DNA of 64,000 bases from Sphingomonas sp. PR090111-T3T-6A. Its GTDB lineage: Bacteria > Pseudomonadota > Alphaproteobacteria > Sphingomonadales > Sphingomonadaceae. The stretch is taken from the NCBI RefSeq assembly GCF_000383095.1, contig NZ_AORL01000025.1:1-64000 (forward strand), read 5' to 3'. Position 1 is the first letter of the stretch; each line of letters opens with the position of its first letter. This document shows, piece by piece, positions 46,332-56,323 of the stretch. Position numbers and translations under genes: made by a program. The notes under the pieces are model-generated. The model had not been told where the DNA came from. It made no database searches and worked only from the letters and a program-made list of their open reading frames with translations.

Positions 46332-46787
46332 ATGGCCTTTCCGCTTCCCGAACCCATGCGTCTCGCGCTCGACGCCGCCGCCCGCGCGGCGGATGCGGGC
46401 GAAGTGCCCGTCGGCGCGGTGGTGACGCGCGGCGGCGGCATCGTCGCGGTCGCCCCCAACCGGATGCGCGCGCTCGGAGACCCCACCGCGCACGCCGAGA
46501 TGGAGGCGATCCGCATGGCGCTGGCCGAGCTCGGCACCGGCCGGCTCGACGGCTGCGACCTGTGGGTGACGCTGGAACCCTGCGCGATGTGCGCGGGCGC
46601 CATCGCGCACGCGCGGATCGACCGGCTCTATTATGGCGCGGGCGACGAGAAGGGCGGCGCCGTGGCGCACGGGCCGCGATTCTTCACCCAGCCGACCTGC
46701 CATCACCGCCCCGAAATCTATGCGGGGCTGGGCGAGATCGAATCGGCGACGATGCTGCGGGATTTCTTTGCCGGGCGCCGGGCCTGA
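46332..46787 (+). CDS. tadA: tRNA adenosine(34) deaminase TadA
   Basis: A 151-aa CDA-fold enzyme: HAEMEAI carries the proton-shuttling Glu, and EPCAMCAGAI gives the two zinc Cys. It ends with EIYAGLGEIESATMLRDFF. It makes inosine 34 in tRNA-Arg(ACG). The upstream in-frame start is rejected because homologues begin at MAFPLPEPM. It converges on the AspH-type gene with a 4-base gap. Confidence 0.93.
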   Translation: MAFPLPEPMRLALDAAARAADAGEVPVGAVVTRGGGIVAVAPNRMRALGDPTAHAEMEAIRMALAELGTGRLDGCDLWVTLEPCAMCAGAIAHARIDRLYYGAGDEKGGAVAHGPRFFTQPTCHHRPEIYAGLGEIESATMLRDFFAGRRA

Positions 46788-46791
46788 CGGC

Positions 46792-47931
46792 CTACTGGCC
46801 GTAACCGACGACCGTCTCGAACATCCTCGTCAGCAGCGCGCGCTCTTCGGCTTCGATGTCCGGCCGCCATACCTCGAAGAGCAGGACGATGCGCACCTCG
46901 TCGCTGTCGTTCCACGCCTCATGCTCGATGCTGTCATCGAACAGCAGGGCCTTGAAGCGCTCCACCTTGCGCGTCTCCGCGCCCACGCGCAGGCGGCAAT
47001 GCTCGGGCACGATCAAGGGAAGGTGGCAGATCAGGCGGGTGTTCAGCATGCCCGTATGCGGGGGGATGTGGGTATGGGGCCGCAGCAGCGAGAACAAGGC
47101 CATGGGGGACCGCCCCTCGATCCGCGGTATCGGCATCTCGGCCAGGATCGCCATCGTTGTGGGGCAGCGATCGGCATTGGCGGGCACGGGCCGGCCGTCC
47201 TGCCAGAGATGGAAGGCGCTCCAGCGGGGATCGTCGAGCAGCGCATGGCCGCGATTCGGCCGGTTCGGATCGGCCTGCACATAGGGCTGGAAGCCCTCTT
47301 CCCCTTCGAGAAGGGAGCATAGTTCCGCGCATATCGCGGGCGCCGCGGCTTCCAGGTTCGCCGCCCAGTCATATTGTCCGGTCTCGAAAAAGGGCACGGG
47401 CGCGAGCCGGGGATAATAGAAGCTCGTCGGCTGCTGCGGATACGGTTGCGCCTCGCCGTTCAGGATCGCCATCGCTTCGCGGAAGCGGGCGGGAAGCGGG
47501 CCGGCCGAGCTGCCCATGACGTCGTCCAGACGCTGGCGGAATCGGTGCTGGAGCGCTCCGAGCGCGGCCCGGGCAGCCTGGAGGCGGGCGACCAGATCGG
47601 CGGAAAGGCCGCTGGCCGGCGCTCCGCCGAGCGCAAACTGATAATAATTCGCGGCCTTCCGATCATCTCCAAGCGCCGCTGCGACATCGCCCTTCATGCA
47701 GAGCGCGTAGAGATTGGCCGGTTCGGCCGCCAACACCCTGTCCAGCGCGGGATCGGCCGCCGCGTGGTCGCCGAGCAGCATCAGGGTGTGGGAAAGATAG
47801 AGCCAGGCTTGAGGGGAGACCTCCCCTTTTCCGATCGCCGCCTCGAAAACCTGTCGGGCGCGGGCCGCATCCCCAGCCTGGAGGGCGGCAATGCCCGATT
47901 GTATCAACGCGTGGGATTGCGACGATGCCAT
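46792..47931 (-). CDS. Aspartyl/asparaginyl beta-hydroxylase with N-terminal TPRs (copy 1)
   Basis: A 379-aa cytoplasmic protein. Residues about 1-110 are TPR-like helices (QARQVFEAAI, LYLSHTLMLLGDHAAADPAL). The C-terminal half is an Asp_Arg_Hydrox 2-oxoglutarate/Fe(II) oxygenase with HIPPHTG (288-294) and FDDSIEHEAWN (331-341), whose His residues bind iron, plus RVGAETRKVERFKALLF. No signal peptide is seen. It is divergent from a TPR-sulfotransferase, the same pairing as at 59.5-61.9 kb. The substrate protein or peptide is unknown. Confidence 0.87.
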   Translation of the reverse strand: MASSQSHALIQSGIAALQAGDAARARQVFEAAIGKGEVSPQAWLYLSHTLMLLGDHAAADPALDRVLAAEPANLYALCMKGDVAAALGDDRKAANYYQFALGGAPASGLSADLVARLQAARAALGALQHRFRQRLDDVMGSSAGPLPARFREAMAILNGEAQPYPQQPTSFYYPRLAPVPFFETGQYDWAANLEAAAPAICAELCSLLEGEEGFQPYVQADPNRPNRGHALLDDPRWSAFHLWQDGRPVPANADRCPTTMAILAEMPIPRIEGRSPMALFSLLRPHTHIPPHTGMLNTRLICHLPLIVPEHCRLRVGAETRKVERFKALLFDDSIEHEAWNDSDEVRIVLLFEVWRPDIEAEERALLTRMFETVVGYGQ

Positions 47932-48048
47932 GGCATCAGTCTAGCGCTCGCCCCCCGGACCGCAAGGAGGCGATCGGGGCTTCTCGCGCTCCAGCGATCC
48001 CGCTAGGACGAGGCCTGCCGGGGGGAAGCTGGCACCGCGGATATATGG

Positions 48049-49659
48049 ATGGTCGAGAAGAAGGCACGCGCACAGCTTCAGGCTGCGCTGGCGCGCGGCG
48101 ATATACGTCAGGCTTCCATCCTGGCCGAACAGGCGATCGCCCAGGGGCATTCCGAGATACTGGTCTATCAGCTTGCCGCCATCCGCCGGGAGGATCTCGG
48201 CGACTGGGCCGGCGCGCACGGGATGCTGGCCAAGGCCTTGTCGCTCGCGCCCGGCGAGCCCGCCATCCTGTCGGAGATCGCGGCGGTGTGGCGGCGCAGC
48301 GGCCATCCGGATCGGGCGCTCGAAATTCTGGACGCGATGGTGGCGCGGGGGCTCGATCATGCGCCGACCTGGCTGGAGCGGGGCCACGCGCTCAATGCGC
48401 GCAACGCCTATCGCGACGCCCAGGAAAGCTATCGCCGGGCCGCCCGGCTCGATCCGCAATCGGCCTCGGCATGGGCCGGCATGGCCGATACCGGGGCGCG
48501 CATCGGCGACATGGCGGCGGCCCGCGATTTTGGGGAACGGGCGCTGGCGCTCGATCCTGTGAACATCGTCGCGGCGAATGCCGTGGCCTCCGTCGATATC
48601 GAGGAAGACCGGCCCGATGAGGCGCGCTCGAGGCTCGAGAACCTTCTGGGCCGGGTGCCCGAGGCGGAACCGGGCCTCGTGCAGTCTTGGACCCTTCTGG
48701 GCGATGCCTGCCATGCCCTCGGCCATTCCGACGCGGCCTTCGATCATTATGTCCGGGCGCAGGCCTCTTACCGGCGAATGATGGCGCCGCTGTTCGGCGA
48801 CGAGCGGCGCGGGCAGCGCGCCCTGATCCATCATGTGCAAGACCAGGTCATCGGACTGGAGCCCGCCGCCTGGCCGCCCCTGCGCCCCGACGAGACGCCG
48901 GGCCGGGCCCGCCGCCATGTCTTCCTGATGGGCTATCCGCGATCGGGCACCACGATGGTGGAAAATGTGCTCGCCAGCCTGCCCGATGTGGTTGCGCTCG
49001 AGGAAAAGCCGACGATGATCGCGACCGAGCCCCTGCTCGGCAGCGCGGACGGCGTCGCCCGTCTGGGGGAGCTGGACCAGCACGGCGCGGACGAACTGCG
49101 CGCCGCCTATTGGAGGGCGGTGGCGGCACAGGACGTCGATGTTTCCGGCCGGACGTTCATCGACATGAATCCGATCAGGGGCATCAGCCTGCCGATCATC
49201 GCCCGGCTGTTCCCCGATGCCCGCATCGTCATCATGCGCCGCGATCCCCGCGACGTGGTGTGGAGCTGCTTTCGCCGGCACTTCACGGCCACACCCACCG
49301 GCTATGTCTTCAGCGATCTGGAAAGCGCCGCGCGTCACTACGATGCCCTGATGACGCTGATGGAGGCCTGCTTCGAACGCCTGCCGCTGGACGTCCATAT
49401 CCTGCGCTACGATGATCTGGTCTCCGATTTCGACGGCACCACGCAAAGGCTCTGCAAGTTCATCGGGCTCGAATGGGCGGCCGACGTCCATGATTTCCGG
49501 CAGACGGCGATGCGGCGGGGCGTGACGACGGCGAGCGTGCGACAGGTTCGCAAGGGGCTGTTCAATGGCACAGGCCAGTGGCGGCCCTACGCCGCGCAAC
49601 TGGCGCCTGTCCTGCCGATCCTGCAGCCATGGGTGGAGCGTTTCGGTTACGCGGACTGA
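48049..49659 (+). CDS. TPR-sulfotransferase fusion protein
   Basis: A 536-aa protein. Residues about 1-240 carry five to six TPRs (ILSEIAAVWRRSGHPDRALE, YRDAQESYRRAARLDPQSAS, FGERALALDPVN). A sulfotransferase domain starts VFLMGYPRSGTTMVENVLAS, with YPRSGTT (about 296-302) as the PAPS phosphosulfate loop. Downstream, RIVIMRRDPRDVVWSCF is the 3'-phosphate motif. The family resembles tyrosyl- or polysaccharide sulfotransferases with TPRs. It is paired divergently with an AspH-type hydroxylase, suggesting joint modification of a target. Confidence 0.87.
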   Translation: MVEKKARAQLQAALARGDIRQASILAEQAIAQGHSEILVYQLAAIRREDLGDWAGAHGMLAKALSLAPGEPAILSEIAAVWRRSGHPDRALEILDAMVARGLDHAPTWLERGHALNARNAYRDAQESYRRAARLDPQSASAWAGMADTGARIGDMAAARDFGERALALDPVNIVAANAVASVDIEEDRPDEARSRLENLLGRVPEAEPGLVQSWTLLGDACHALGHSDAAFDHYVRAQASYRRMMAPLFGDERRGQRALIHHVQDQVIGLEPAAWPPLRPDETPGRARRHVFLMGYPRSGTTMVENVLASLPDVVALEEKPTMIATEPLLGSADGVARLGELDQHGADELRAAYWRAVAAQDVDVSGRTFIDMNPIRGISLPIIARLFPDARIVIMRRDPRDVVWSCFRRHFTATPTGYVFSDLESAARHYDALMTLMEACFERLPLDVHILRYDDLVSDFDGTTQRLCKFIGLEWAADVHDFRQTAMRRGVTTASVRQVRKGLFNGTGQWRPYAAQLAPVLPILQPWVERFGYAD

Positions 49660-49732
49660 TCCGGGGTTCGCATGGCGCCAGCGCGGCTGCCCATTGTGGA
49701 GCCATGCCGATCTGGCTTAGGGCTTCATCGTC

Positions 49733-51061
49733 ATGCCCCGGCTCATGCCCTTCCCCTGGATCGACGTCGTCATCATCCTCGCGCTCATCGTGCTGAACGG
49801 ACTGTTCGCGATGAGCGAGCTTGCGATCGTCTCGTCGCGCAGCGCGCGGCTGGAGGCGATGGCCCGCACCGGACGCGCCGGCCCCCGCATCGCCCTTCGC
49901 CTGCGCGAGGACCCCGGCAAATTCCTCTCGACCGTGCAGATCGGCATCACGCTGATCGCCATCCTGTCGGGCGCTTTCTCGGGCGAGGCGCTGGGTGGGC
50001 CGGTCGCGGCGCGGCTGGAGCTTTATGCCGGTATCGGCCACAATCAGGCCGAGCATCTGGGCTTCGCGCTGGTGATCGCGGTGACGACCTACATCTCGCT
50101 GATCGCGGGCGAGCTGGTGCCCAAGCAGATCGCGCTGCGCGCGCCCGAGCCGATCGCGGCGGTGGCGGCGCGGCCGATGGCGTGGCTGGCGCGCGCGACG
50201 GCGCCGGTGGTCTGGCTGCTTGACAAGACCAGCCTGCTGATCTTCCAGCTCATTGGCCTCGAACGCGAGCGCGACGACCATGTGACGGCCGAGGAGCTGC
50301 ACCTCGTCGTCGCCGAGGCCTCGTCGGCGGGCGTGATCGAGGAGAGCGAGCGCGCGATCATCTCGGGCGTGGTGCGCCTCGCCGACCGCCCCGTGCGCGA
50401 GGTGATGACGCCGCGCACCGACGTCGACTGGATCGACATCGACGCCAGCCATGACGAGATTCGCGAAATCGTCGGCGAGACGCAGCACAGCCGCCTGCCG
50501 GTGGCCGAAGGGTCGGTCGACAGCATCGTCGGCGTGGTGCGCCTGCGCGATCTGCTGATGGCGCTGATGGAGGGCCGGTCGATCGATCTGCGCGCGATGA
50601 TGCGCCCCGTCCCCTCGGTGCCCGACCGCATGGATGCGATGGACGCGCTCGCCGTGCTGCGCGACGCCGAGGTGCCGCTGGCGCTGGTCCATGACGAATA
50701 TGGCCATTTCGACGGGCTGGTGACGCCGGGCGGCCTGCTCGCGGCGATCGCGGGCACCTTCGTCTCCGATCAGGAGGAGGGGCACGACCCCGCGCTGGTC
50801 GAGCGCGAGGATGGCAGCCACCTCGTCTCGGGTGCGCTCTCGGCCGACGCGATGGCGGAGCGGCTGGGCATCGATCTGCCCGAGGACCGCGACTATGCGA
50901 CCGCCGCCGGCTTCGCCCTGTCGGTGCTGCGCCATCTGCCCGAGACGGGCGAGCATTTCGACTATGGCGACTGGCGCTTCGAGATCGTCGACATGGACGG
51001 CCGGCGCGTCGACAAGTTGCTGGCGAGCCCCCGCCGCCGCGCCGGTCCGGTCGAGGCTTAG
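49733..51061 (+). CDS. CNNM/CorC (HlyC) family membrane protein
   Basis: A 442-aa protein: an N-terminal DUF21/CNNM domain with three to four helices (FPWIDVVIILALIVLNGLFA, then STVQIGITLIAILSGAFSGE), two CBS domains (VREVMTPRTDVDWIDID and RDAEVPLALVHDEYGHFDG), and a C-terminal CorC_HlyC domain (FALSVLRHLPETGEHFDYGD). Members are Mg2+/Co2+ transporters or efflux regulators. Earlier hemolysin labels for this family are probably misleading. Confidence 0.9.
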   Translation: MPRLMPFPWIDVVIILALIVLNGLFAMSELAIVSSRSARLEAMARTGRAGPRIALRLREDPGKFLSTVQIGITLIAILSGAFSGEALGGPVAARLELYAGIGHNQAEHLGFALVIAVTTYISLIAGELVPKQIALRAPEPIAAVAARPMAWLARATAPVVWLLDKTSLLIFQLIGLERERDDHVTAEELHLVVAEASSAGVIEESERAIISGVVRLADRPVREVMTPRTDVDWIDIDASHDEIREIVGETQHSRLPVAEGSVDSIVGVVRLRDLLMALMEGRSIDLRAMMRPVPSVPDRMDAMDALAVLRDAEVPLALVHDEYGHFDGLVTPGGLLAAIAGTFVSDQEEGHDPALVEREDGSHLVSGALSADAMAERLGIDLPEDRDYATAAGFALSVLRHLPETGEHFDYGDWRFEIVDMDGRRVDKLLASPRRRAGPVEA

Positions 51062-51561
51062 CCGAGCTTCCCGAAGGTCGCCTCGAAGCCGGCGACGTCG
51101 CCGGTGGCGAGGAACTTCGCCTGCTCGACCCAGCGATCACGCACGATGCGGCCCTTGAAATTGCCCATCTGCGCGTCGACGCGGGCAATGTCGCCCTCGC
51201 TCCATGCCGCGATCTGCTCGTAGCGGGTGACGCCGAGCGCGTTCAGCGCCGCCTCCGCCTTGGGGCCGAGGCCCTTCAGGCGGGTGAGCGGATCGGCCGG
51301 GCCGGCGGGCGCCTCGGCGACGGGAACGGGAGCCGGCGCCAGTTCGGCGGTGGCGAGGCCGGTGGTCGTGGCCGGCGCGCCGGGTTCGGGCAGCGGTTCG
51401 TCGGTGGCGATGGGCGACAGCTCGGTCGCGGGCTTCACCATGGCGATGCCGTCGTCGGCCGGCCCCTCGACGGACTTGCGGCCGGTGCGCGCGAGCAGCA
51501 CCAGCACAAGCACCAGCAGGACAAGCGCGGCGCCGATGATGACGAGCGTGCTAGTGGACAT
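51058..51561 (-). CDS. Membrane-anchored protein with C-terminal helix-hairpin-helix
   Basis: A 167-aa protein: one N-terminal transmembrane helix (LVIIGAALVLLVLVLVLLAR), a Pro/Ala/Glu-rich linker (about residues 45-88), then LTRLKGLGPKAEAALNALGV and YEQIAAWSEGDIARVDAQMG. This is the HHH-like fold seen at the end of several L21- or NADH dehydrogenase-associated proteins. Its role is unknown. Its stop overlaps the convergent CNNM stop by four bases. Confidence 0.75.
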   Translation of the reverse strand: MSTSTLVIIGAALVLLVLVLVLLARTGRKSVEGPADDGIAMVKPATELSPIATDEPLPEPGAPATTTGLATAELAPAPVPVAEAPAGPADPLTRLKGLGPKAEAALNALGVTRYEQIAAWSEGDIARVDAQMGNFKGRIVRDRWVEQAKFLATGDVAGFEATFGKLG

Positions 51562-51621
51562 ACTCTACCCCGTTGGAATGGCTTTGCCCGAGACTGCCGC
51601 GCCGATGCGCCGGGCGCAACC

Positions 51622-52890
51622 TCAGCCCCGCGCGATCTCGCGCCAGCCGATGTCGCGGCGGCAGAAGCCGGTCGGGAAGTCGATGGCGTCGACCGCGCGA
51701 TAGGCGGCCGCCTGCGCTTCCGCCACGGTGTCGCCGAGCGCCGTCACGGCGAGCACACGCCCGCCGGCCGCGACCAGCCCCGAGGCCTCGGCGCGGGTGC
51801 CTGCGTGGAAGACCTGCGCGCCGCTCGCCTTGGCGGCATCGACGCCCTTGATCGCGCCGCCCGTCTCGGGCGTGCCGGGATAGTTGTTGGCGGCCATCAC
51901 CACGGTGAGCGCGGCCTGATCCTTCCAGCGGACCGGGCGATCCTCCAGCGTGCCGCTCGCGGCGGCATGGAGCAGCGGCAGCAGATCCTCGTCGAGGCGC
52001 ATCATCAGCACCTGGCATTCGGGATCGCCGAAGCGGACATTATATTCGATGAGCTTGGGGCCATGCGTCGTCAGCATCAGGCCTGCGAACAGCACGCCGG
52101 TGAAGGGCGTGCCCGCCGCCGCCATCCCCGCGATCGAGGGGCGGACGATCTCGTCCATCACGCGCGCTTCCAGCTCGGGGGTGAGCGCGCGGGTCGGCGA
52201 GTAGGCGCCCATGCCGCCGGTGTTGGGGCCGGTGTCGCCGTCGCCGACGCGCTTGTGATCCTGCGCGGAGCCCAGCGCGAGCACGGTCTTGCCGTCGGAC
52301 AGCGCGAAGAAGGAGACTTCCTCGCCCTCCAGAAACTCCTCGATGACGAGGCTCGCCCCCGCCGATCCGAAGCGGCCGCCGATCATGTCGTCGATCGCGG
52401 CTTCGGCTTCGGCCGTGGTGGTGGCGATGATGACGCCCTTGCCCGCCGCGAGCCCGTCCGCCTTGATGACCACTGGCAGGCCGAAGCGCGGCAGCGCGCC
52501 CTTGGCCTCGGCCGCGTTGGTGAAGCTCGCATAAGCTGCGGTGGGGACGTTCGCGCGGTCGCACAGCGCCTTGGTGAAGCCCTTGGACCCTTCGAGCCGG
52601 GCGGCCGCCTTCGACGGGCCGAACACCGCGATGCCGGCGGTGCGCAGCGTGTCGGCGAGGCCTTCGACCAGCGGCTGCTCGGGGCCGATCACGACCAGAT
52701 CGATCTCCGCCTCGCGGGCGAAATCGACAATGGCTTCCTGATCGCTCAGCGGCAGCGGCACCAGTGCCGCATGATGCCCTATTCCCGGATTGCCCGGCGC
52801 GGCATAGAGCGTCCCCAGGAGCGGCGATTGCGCCAGCTTCCAGGCAAGCGCATGTTCGCGGCCTCCCGAGCCCAGTAGCAGGACGTTCAT
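51622..52890 (-). CDS. purD: Phosphoribosylamine-glycine ligase PurD
   Basis: A 422-aa ATP-grasp enzyme: [69 protein letters not shown] and [13 protein letters not shown] are the GARS signatures. It is the second step of purine synthesis. The ATG of MNVLLLG is chosen by homology (an ATG two codons earlier is possible). Its start codon overlaps that of xseA on the other strand. Confidence 0.96.
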   Translation of the reverse strand: MNVLLLGSGGREHALAWKLAQSPLLGTLYAAPGNPGIGHHAALVPLPLSDQEAIVDFAREAEIDLVVIGPEQPLVEGLADTLRTAGIAVFGPSKAAARLEGSKGFTKALCDRANVPTAAYASFTNAAEAKGALPRFGLPVVIKADGLAAGKGVIIATTTAEAEAAIDDMIGGRFGSAGASLVIEEFLEGEEVSFFALSDGKTVLALGSAQDHKRVGDGDTGPNTGGMGAYSPTRALTPELEARVMDEIVRPSIAGMAAAGTPFTGVLFAGLMLTTHGPKLIEYNVRFGDPECQVLMMRLDEDLLPLLHAAASGTLEDRPVRWKDQAALTVVMAANNYPGTPETGGAIKGVDAAKASGAQVFHAGTRAEASGLVAAGGRVLAVTALGDTVAEAQAAAYRAVDAIDFPTGFCRRDIGWREIARG

Positions 52891-54403
52891 GGTCACCCCT
52901 TCCGATTACCCTACCGGCGCGCTCCTAGCGGACGAGACGCCGGGCGACAACGCGCCCGCCCTCTCTGTCTCCGAACTCTCGGGCGCGCTCAAGCGGACGG
53001 TGGAGGATCGCTTCGGCCATGTCCGCGTGCGCGGCGAGATCTCGGGGTTCAAGCGCCATGTCTCGGGCCATTGCTACATGGCCTTGAAGGACGACAAGGC
53101 GGTGATCGACGGCGTGATCTGGAAGGGGCAGGCGGCGAGCCTCCGCTTCCGCCCCGAAGACGGCATCGAGGTGATCGCGACGGGCAAGCTCACCACCTAT
53201 CCCGGCCGCTCGAAATACCAGATCATCATCGACCGGATGGAGCTGGCGGGTCAGGGCGCGCTGATGGCGCTGCTCGACAAGCGCCGCCGGATGCTGGCCG
53301 CGGAAGGGCTGTTCGACGAGGAGCGCAAGGTCGCCCTCCCCTTCGTGCCGCGCGTGATCGGCGTCGTGACCTCGCCGACGGGGGCGGTGATCCGCGACAT
53401 CCTCCACCGCCTCGCCGACCGCTTCCCGAGCCAAGTGCTGGTCTGGGGCGTGCCCGTGCAGGGCGAGGGCGCGGCCGAGAAGGTGGCGGCGGCGGTCAAC
53501 GGCTTCTCCGCCATGGCGGAGGGCGGCCCCCTGCCCCGGCCCGACCTCGTCATCGTCGCGCGTGGCGGCGGCTCGATCGAGGATCTGTGGGCGTTCAACG
53601 AGGAGGTGGTGGTGCGCGCCGTCGCCGCCTGCACCATCCCGATCATCTCGGCGGTGGGCCACGAGACCGACACCACGCTCTGCGACTTCGCCGCCGACCG
53701 CCGCGCGCCGACGCCGACCGCCGCCGCCGAGATGGCGGTGCCGGTGCGGGCCGAGCTGCTCGGCTATCTCGACACGCTCGGCCATCGCTCGATGCGGTGC
53801 GCGCGGCGCTATCATGAGCGTGGGGCCGAGCGCTTCACCGCGACCGCGCGCCGGCTGCCGACGCCCGATACGCTGCTCGGGCCGCAGCGCCAGAAGCTCG
53901 ACGATCTCGGCGAGCGCCTGCCGCGCGCCCTGTCGCAGCGGCTGGCGGTGGCGCGCGGCGACCTCGCCCATGCGGCAGGCGCGCTGCGGCCGCGCCTTCT
54001 CGGCCAGCGGGTCGAGCGCGAGCGGGCGACGCTGGACCGGCTCGGCCGCGATCTCGCGCGCTCGGCGGCGGTGCCCGTGGCCGATGCGGCGCGCAAGCTC
54101 GACCGGATGCCGCTCCGCCCGACGCTGGTGACGGGACGGCTGGCCGAGGCACGCGCGAAGCTCGACGCGCTGTGGCGCGTGGCGCAGAGCCTCAACCCCG
54201 ATCTCGTGCTCCGGCGCGGCTATGCGCGGGTCGAGGCCGAGGGGCATGTCGTCGACAGCGCAGCGAAGGCGGAAGCGGTCGGCGCGATGCGGCTGATCTT
54301 TGCTGACGGCGGCGTGAACGTCGTCGCCACCGACGCGCCGCCGCCGTCGCGTCCGAAGCCCCGGCCGCCGCGCGACCCTTCCCTTCAGCCGCAGCTGTTC
54401 TAA
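52889..54403 (+). CDS. xseA: Exodeoxyribonuclease VII large subunit
   Basis: A 504-aa protein: an N-terminal OB-fold domain ([20 protein letters not shown], then [20 protein letters not shown]) and the catalytic core ([56 protein letters not shown]) with its conserved Asp and His residues. A long coiled-coil C-terminus follows. With XseB it degrades single-stranded DNA. The ATG is the only reasonable start in frame and overlaps purD on the opposite strand. Confidence 0.95.
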   Translation: MVTPSDYPTGALLADETPGDNAPALSVSELSGALKRTVEDRFGHVRVRGEISGFKRHVSGHCYMALKDDKAVIDGVIWKGQAASLRFRPEDGIEVIATGKLTTYPGRSKYQIIIDRMELAGQGALMALLDKRRRMLAAEGLFDEERKVALPFVPRVIGVVTSPTGAVIRDILHRLADRFPSQVLVWGVPVQGEGAAEKVAAAVNGFSAMAEGGPLPRPDLVIVARGGGSIEDLWAFNEEVVVRAVAACTIPIISAVGHETDTTLCDFAADRRAPTPTAAAEMAVPVRAELLGYLDTLGHRSMRCARRYHERGAERFTATARRLPTPDTLLGPQRQKLDDLGERLPRALSQRLAVARGDLAHAAGALRPRLLGQRVERERATLDRLGRDLARSAAVPVADAARKLDRMPLRPTLVTGRLAEARAKLDALWRVAQSLNPDLVLRRGYARVEAEGHVVDSAAKAEAVGAMRLIFADGGVNVVATDAPPPSRPKPRPPRDPSLQPQLF

Positions 54404-54425
54404 ATCGGGGTTTCAGGAAAAGGAT

Positions 54426-54632
54426 ATGCCCATGCTCATGTCGCAAAGCGGCCGGGAGGCGCGGTTGCGCTATCTCGCCAACAGCTTCCGGGTGCTCGTT
54501 CCCGGCGATCACGTCACCTGCGCGGTGTCGGGGGAGAAGATTCCGCTCGACCGGCTGCGCTATTGGAGCGTCGAGCGGCAGGAGGCCTATGCCTCGGCCG
54601 AGATGTCCACCAAGGCGGAACTGAAGGGCTGA
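54426..54632 (+). CDS. DUF2093 protein
   Basis: A 68-aa protein: ARLRYLANSFRVLVPGDHVT, CAVSGEKIPLDRLRYWSVER and QEAYASAEMS match the small alphaproteobacterial DUF2093 family throughout its length. Function is unknown; a single Cys and the hairpin-like layout suggest a possible metal site. GGAAAAGGA lies before the ATG. Its stop overlaps the peptidase start (TGATG), so it is co-translated between xseA and the M23 gene. Confidence 0.9.
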   Translation: MPMLMSQSGREARLRYLANSFRVLVPGDHVTCAVSGEKIPLDRLRYWSVERQEAYASAEMSTKAELKG

Positions 54633-55561
54633 TGCGGGCGAGGGGGGCGATCACCGCCGGCACGCTGCTCGTTCTGGCGGCGTGTGCCGCCTCCCGGCCC
54701 CAGCCGAAAGCGCCGCCGGAGCCGCCGCCCGCGCCGCGCCCGGCCGTGCAACTTCCCGTGGCGCCGGCAAGCGGGGGCGCGAGCTTCTCCTTCCAGGGGA
54801 CGATGAGCCAGGGCGGCATGCTGATCGGCACTGCACCCGGCGGAACCGTCTCGCTGGTGCTCGACGGCGCCGACGTACCGCTCAGCGCCGATGGCCGCTT
54901 CCTGGTCGCCTTCGGGCGCGATCATGGTCCCGCCGCCACTCTCACCGCGACGCGTCGCGACGGCACCACCGTGGTCGACCGTCTCGCCGTGGCGCCGCGC
55001 GACTGGCGGATCGAGGCGCTGCCCATCCCCAAATATCAGCAGCCGCCGGAGGAGTTCCTCCGTATCCGCGCCGGCGAGCTGGCGCAGATCAAGGCGGCGC
55101 GCGAAACCGTGACGACGATCCGGAGCGATGGCTGGCGCGAGCATTTCATCTGGCCGGCGATCGGCCGCGTCTCCGGGGCGTTCGGGGCGCAGCGCGTCTA
55201 CAAGGGCGAGAAGGGCAGCTTCCATTCCGGCGAGGACATCGCCGTGCCGCAGGGAACGCCGATCCGCGCGCCGGCGGACGGCGTGGTGGTGCTCGCGGCG
55301 TCGGGCGATCCCTTCACGCTGGAGGGGCATCTGCTGATGGTCGGCCACGGCATGGGGCTCGACAGCGCCTTCCTGCACCTCAGCCATATCGACGTGAAGG
55401 TGGGCGATGTCGTCCGCCAGGGGCAGGTGATCGGCGAGAGCGGGATGACCGGCCGCGCCACGGGCCCCCACCTCCATTGGGCGCTCACCTGGCGCGGCGA
55501 GCGGATCGATCCCAAGCTGGTGGCGGGGGAAATGCCGGCGAACGCGGTTAGTGGACCCTGA
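54632..55561 (+). CDS. M23 (LytM-type) endopeptidase, probable lipoprotein
   Basis: A 309-aa protein: an N-terminal lipoprotein-type signal (GTLLVLAACAASR with a possible lipobox LAAC), a Pro-rich linker, a beta domain of about 100 residues, and an M23 domain. The latter has HSGEDIAVPQGTPIRAPADG (H-x3-D metal motif) and GPHLHWAL (H-x-H). The start is fixed by its TGATG overlap with DUF2093. It cleaves or regulates cleavage of peptidoglycan cross-links at the envelope. Confidence 0.9.
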   Translation: MRARGAITAGTLLVLAACAASRPQPKAPPEPPPAPRPAVQLPVAPASGGASFSFQGTMSQGGMLIGTAPGGTVSLVLDGADVPLSADGRFLVAFGRDHGPAATLTATRRDGTTVVDRLAVAPRDWRIEALPIPKYQQPPEEFLRIRAGELAQIKAARETVTTIRSDGWREHFIWPAIGRVSGAFGAQRVYKGEKGSFHSGEDIAVPQGTPIRAPADGVVVLAASGDPFTLEGHLLMVGHGMGLDSAFLHLSHIDVKVGDVVRQGQVIGESGMTGRATGPHLHWALTWRGERIDPKLVAGEMPANAVSGP

Positions 55562-56081
55562 TCGCGCGGAAGGCGCGGCCCTTGCCGACCTTGACGAAAT
55601 ATGTGCCGAGCAGGCCCTTGTGGATGTGGACGTTCGCGCCGACGGCCGGGCGCTCCTCAAGCGGATCGGTGTTCCGCCACGTCGCATCGCCTTCGGCCAG
55701 CACGAAATCCCAATGATCGTAGCCGGCGCCGTGCACCGCGCGAATCGTGCTGTCCAGCGTGGTCGCTTCCGGTGAGTTGTCATCTTCCTTGTCGAGCCCG
55801 AAGGCCGTCAGATTGGGAAGCGAGAAGCCGAACAGGGAACGGCGGGTCCGCTTCATCTCCTCCTTGTTGATCACCGTGATGTCGCGCTGGGCGAGCGCCG
55901 TATCGAGCGCTTCGGCCTCCTTGTCGTAGCAGGCGAGTCGCTCCGCATTCGCCGAAATGCTCCGGCAGTGGCTGATGGCGGCAACAGGACTCGCCACATC
56001 CTGTGGTGCGGCTGCCGCGTCGGCCGCGGACGAGAGGGCGAGGATCGATAGCGAGGCGGCGAGATATTTGAGGGAGGCCAT
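55548..56081 (-). CDS. Secreted hypothetical protein, sphingomonad type
   Basis: A 177-aa protein with a signal peptide (LKYLAASLSILALSSAADAA). A short CRSISANAERLACYDKEAEA motif follows, of the kind found near the N-terminus of several periplasmic proteins (C-x12-C-Y-D). The C-terminal half is beta-rich (NVHIHKGLLGTYFVKVGKGR). No function is known. It overlaps the M23 gene tail by 14 bases, tail to tail. Confidence 0.7.
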   Translation of the reverse strand: MASLKYLAASLSILALSSAADAAAAPQDVASPVAAISHCRSISANAERLACYDKEAEALDTALAQRDITVINKEEMKRTRRSLFGFSLPNLTAFGLDKEDDNSPEATTLDSTIRAVHGAGYDHWDFVLAEGDATWRNTDPLEERPAVGANVHIHKGLLGTYFVKVGKGRAFRAIRVH

Positions 56082-56323
56082 GGAAACCCCTTGGGTTCGT
56101 TTCTTTCTCCTCGTCCCCTAGCACGGCATTTTCGTGTCGCAAAAGCGAGCAGACCTGTTGCGGAAATGCGACACTCCTGTTCAAAGCGCTTTTCAGGCTT
56201 CTCTAAGATTGTGCACGGCCGGGAGACTATCCTAGCAAACGCCTACGACCCAGCCGGTGACGACGGTCGGGTTCTGGAGCGTGGCGCGAAAGTGGCGTTC
56301 CAAAAAAAGGGGACATTGTTCAA

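Noticed and set aside
47941-49599. 552-codon minus-strand frame over the TPR-sulfotransferase gene
   Set aside because: Antisense shadow; the plus strand has clear TPR and sulfotransferase motifs.
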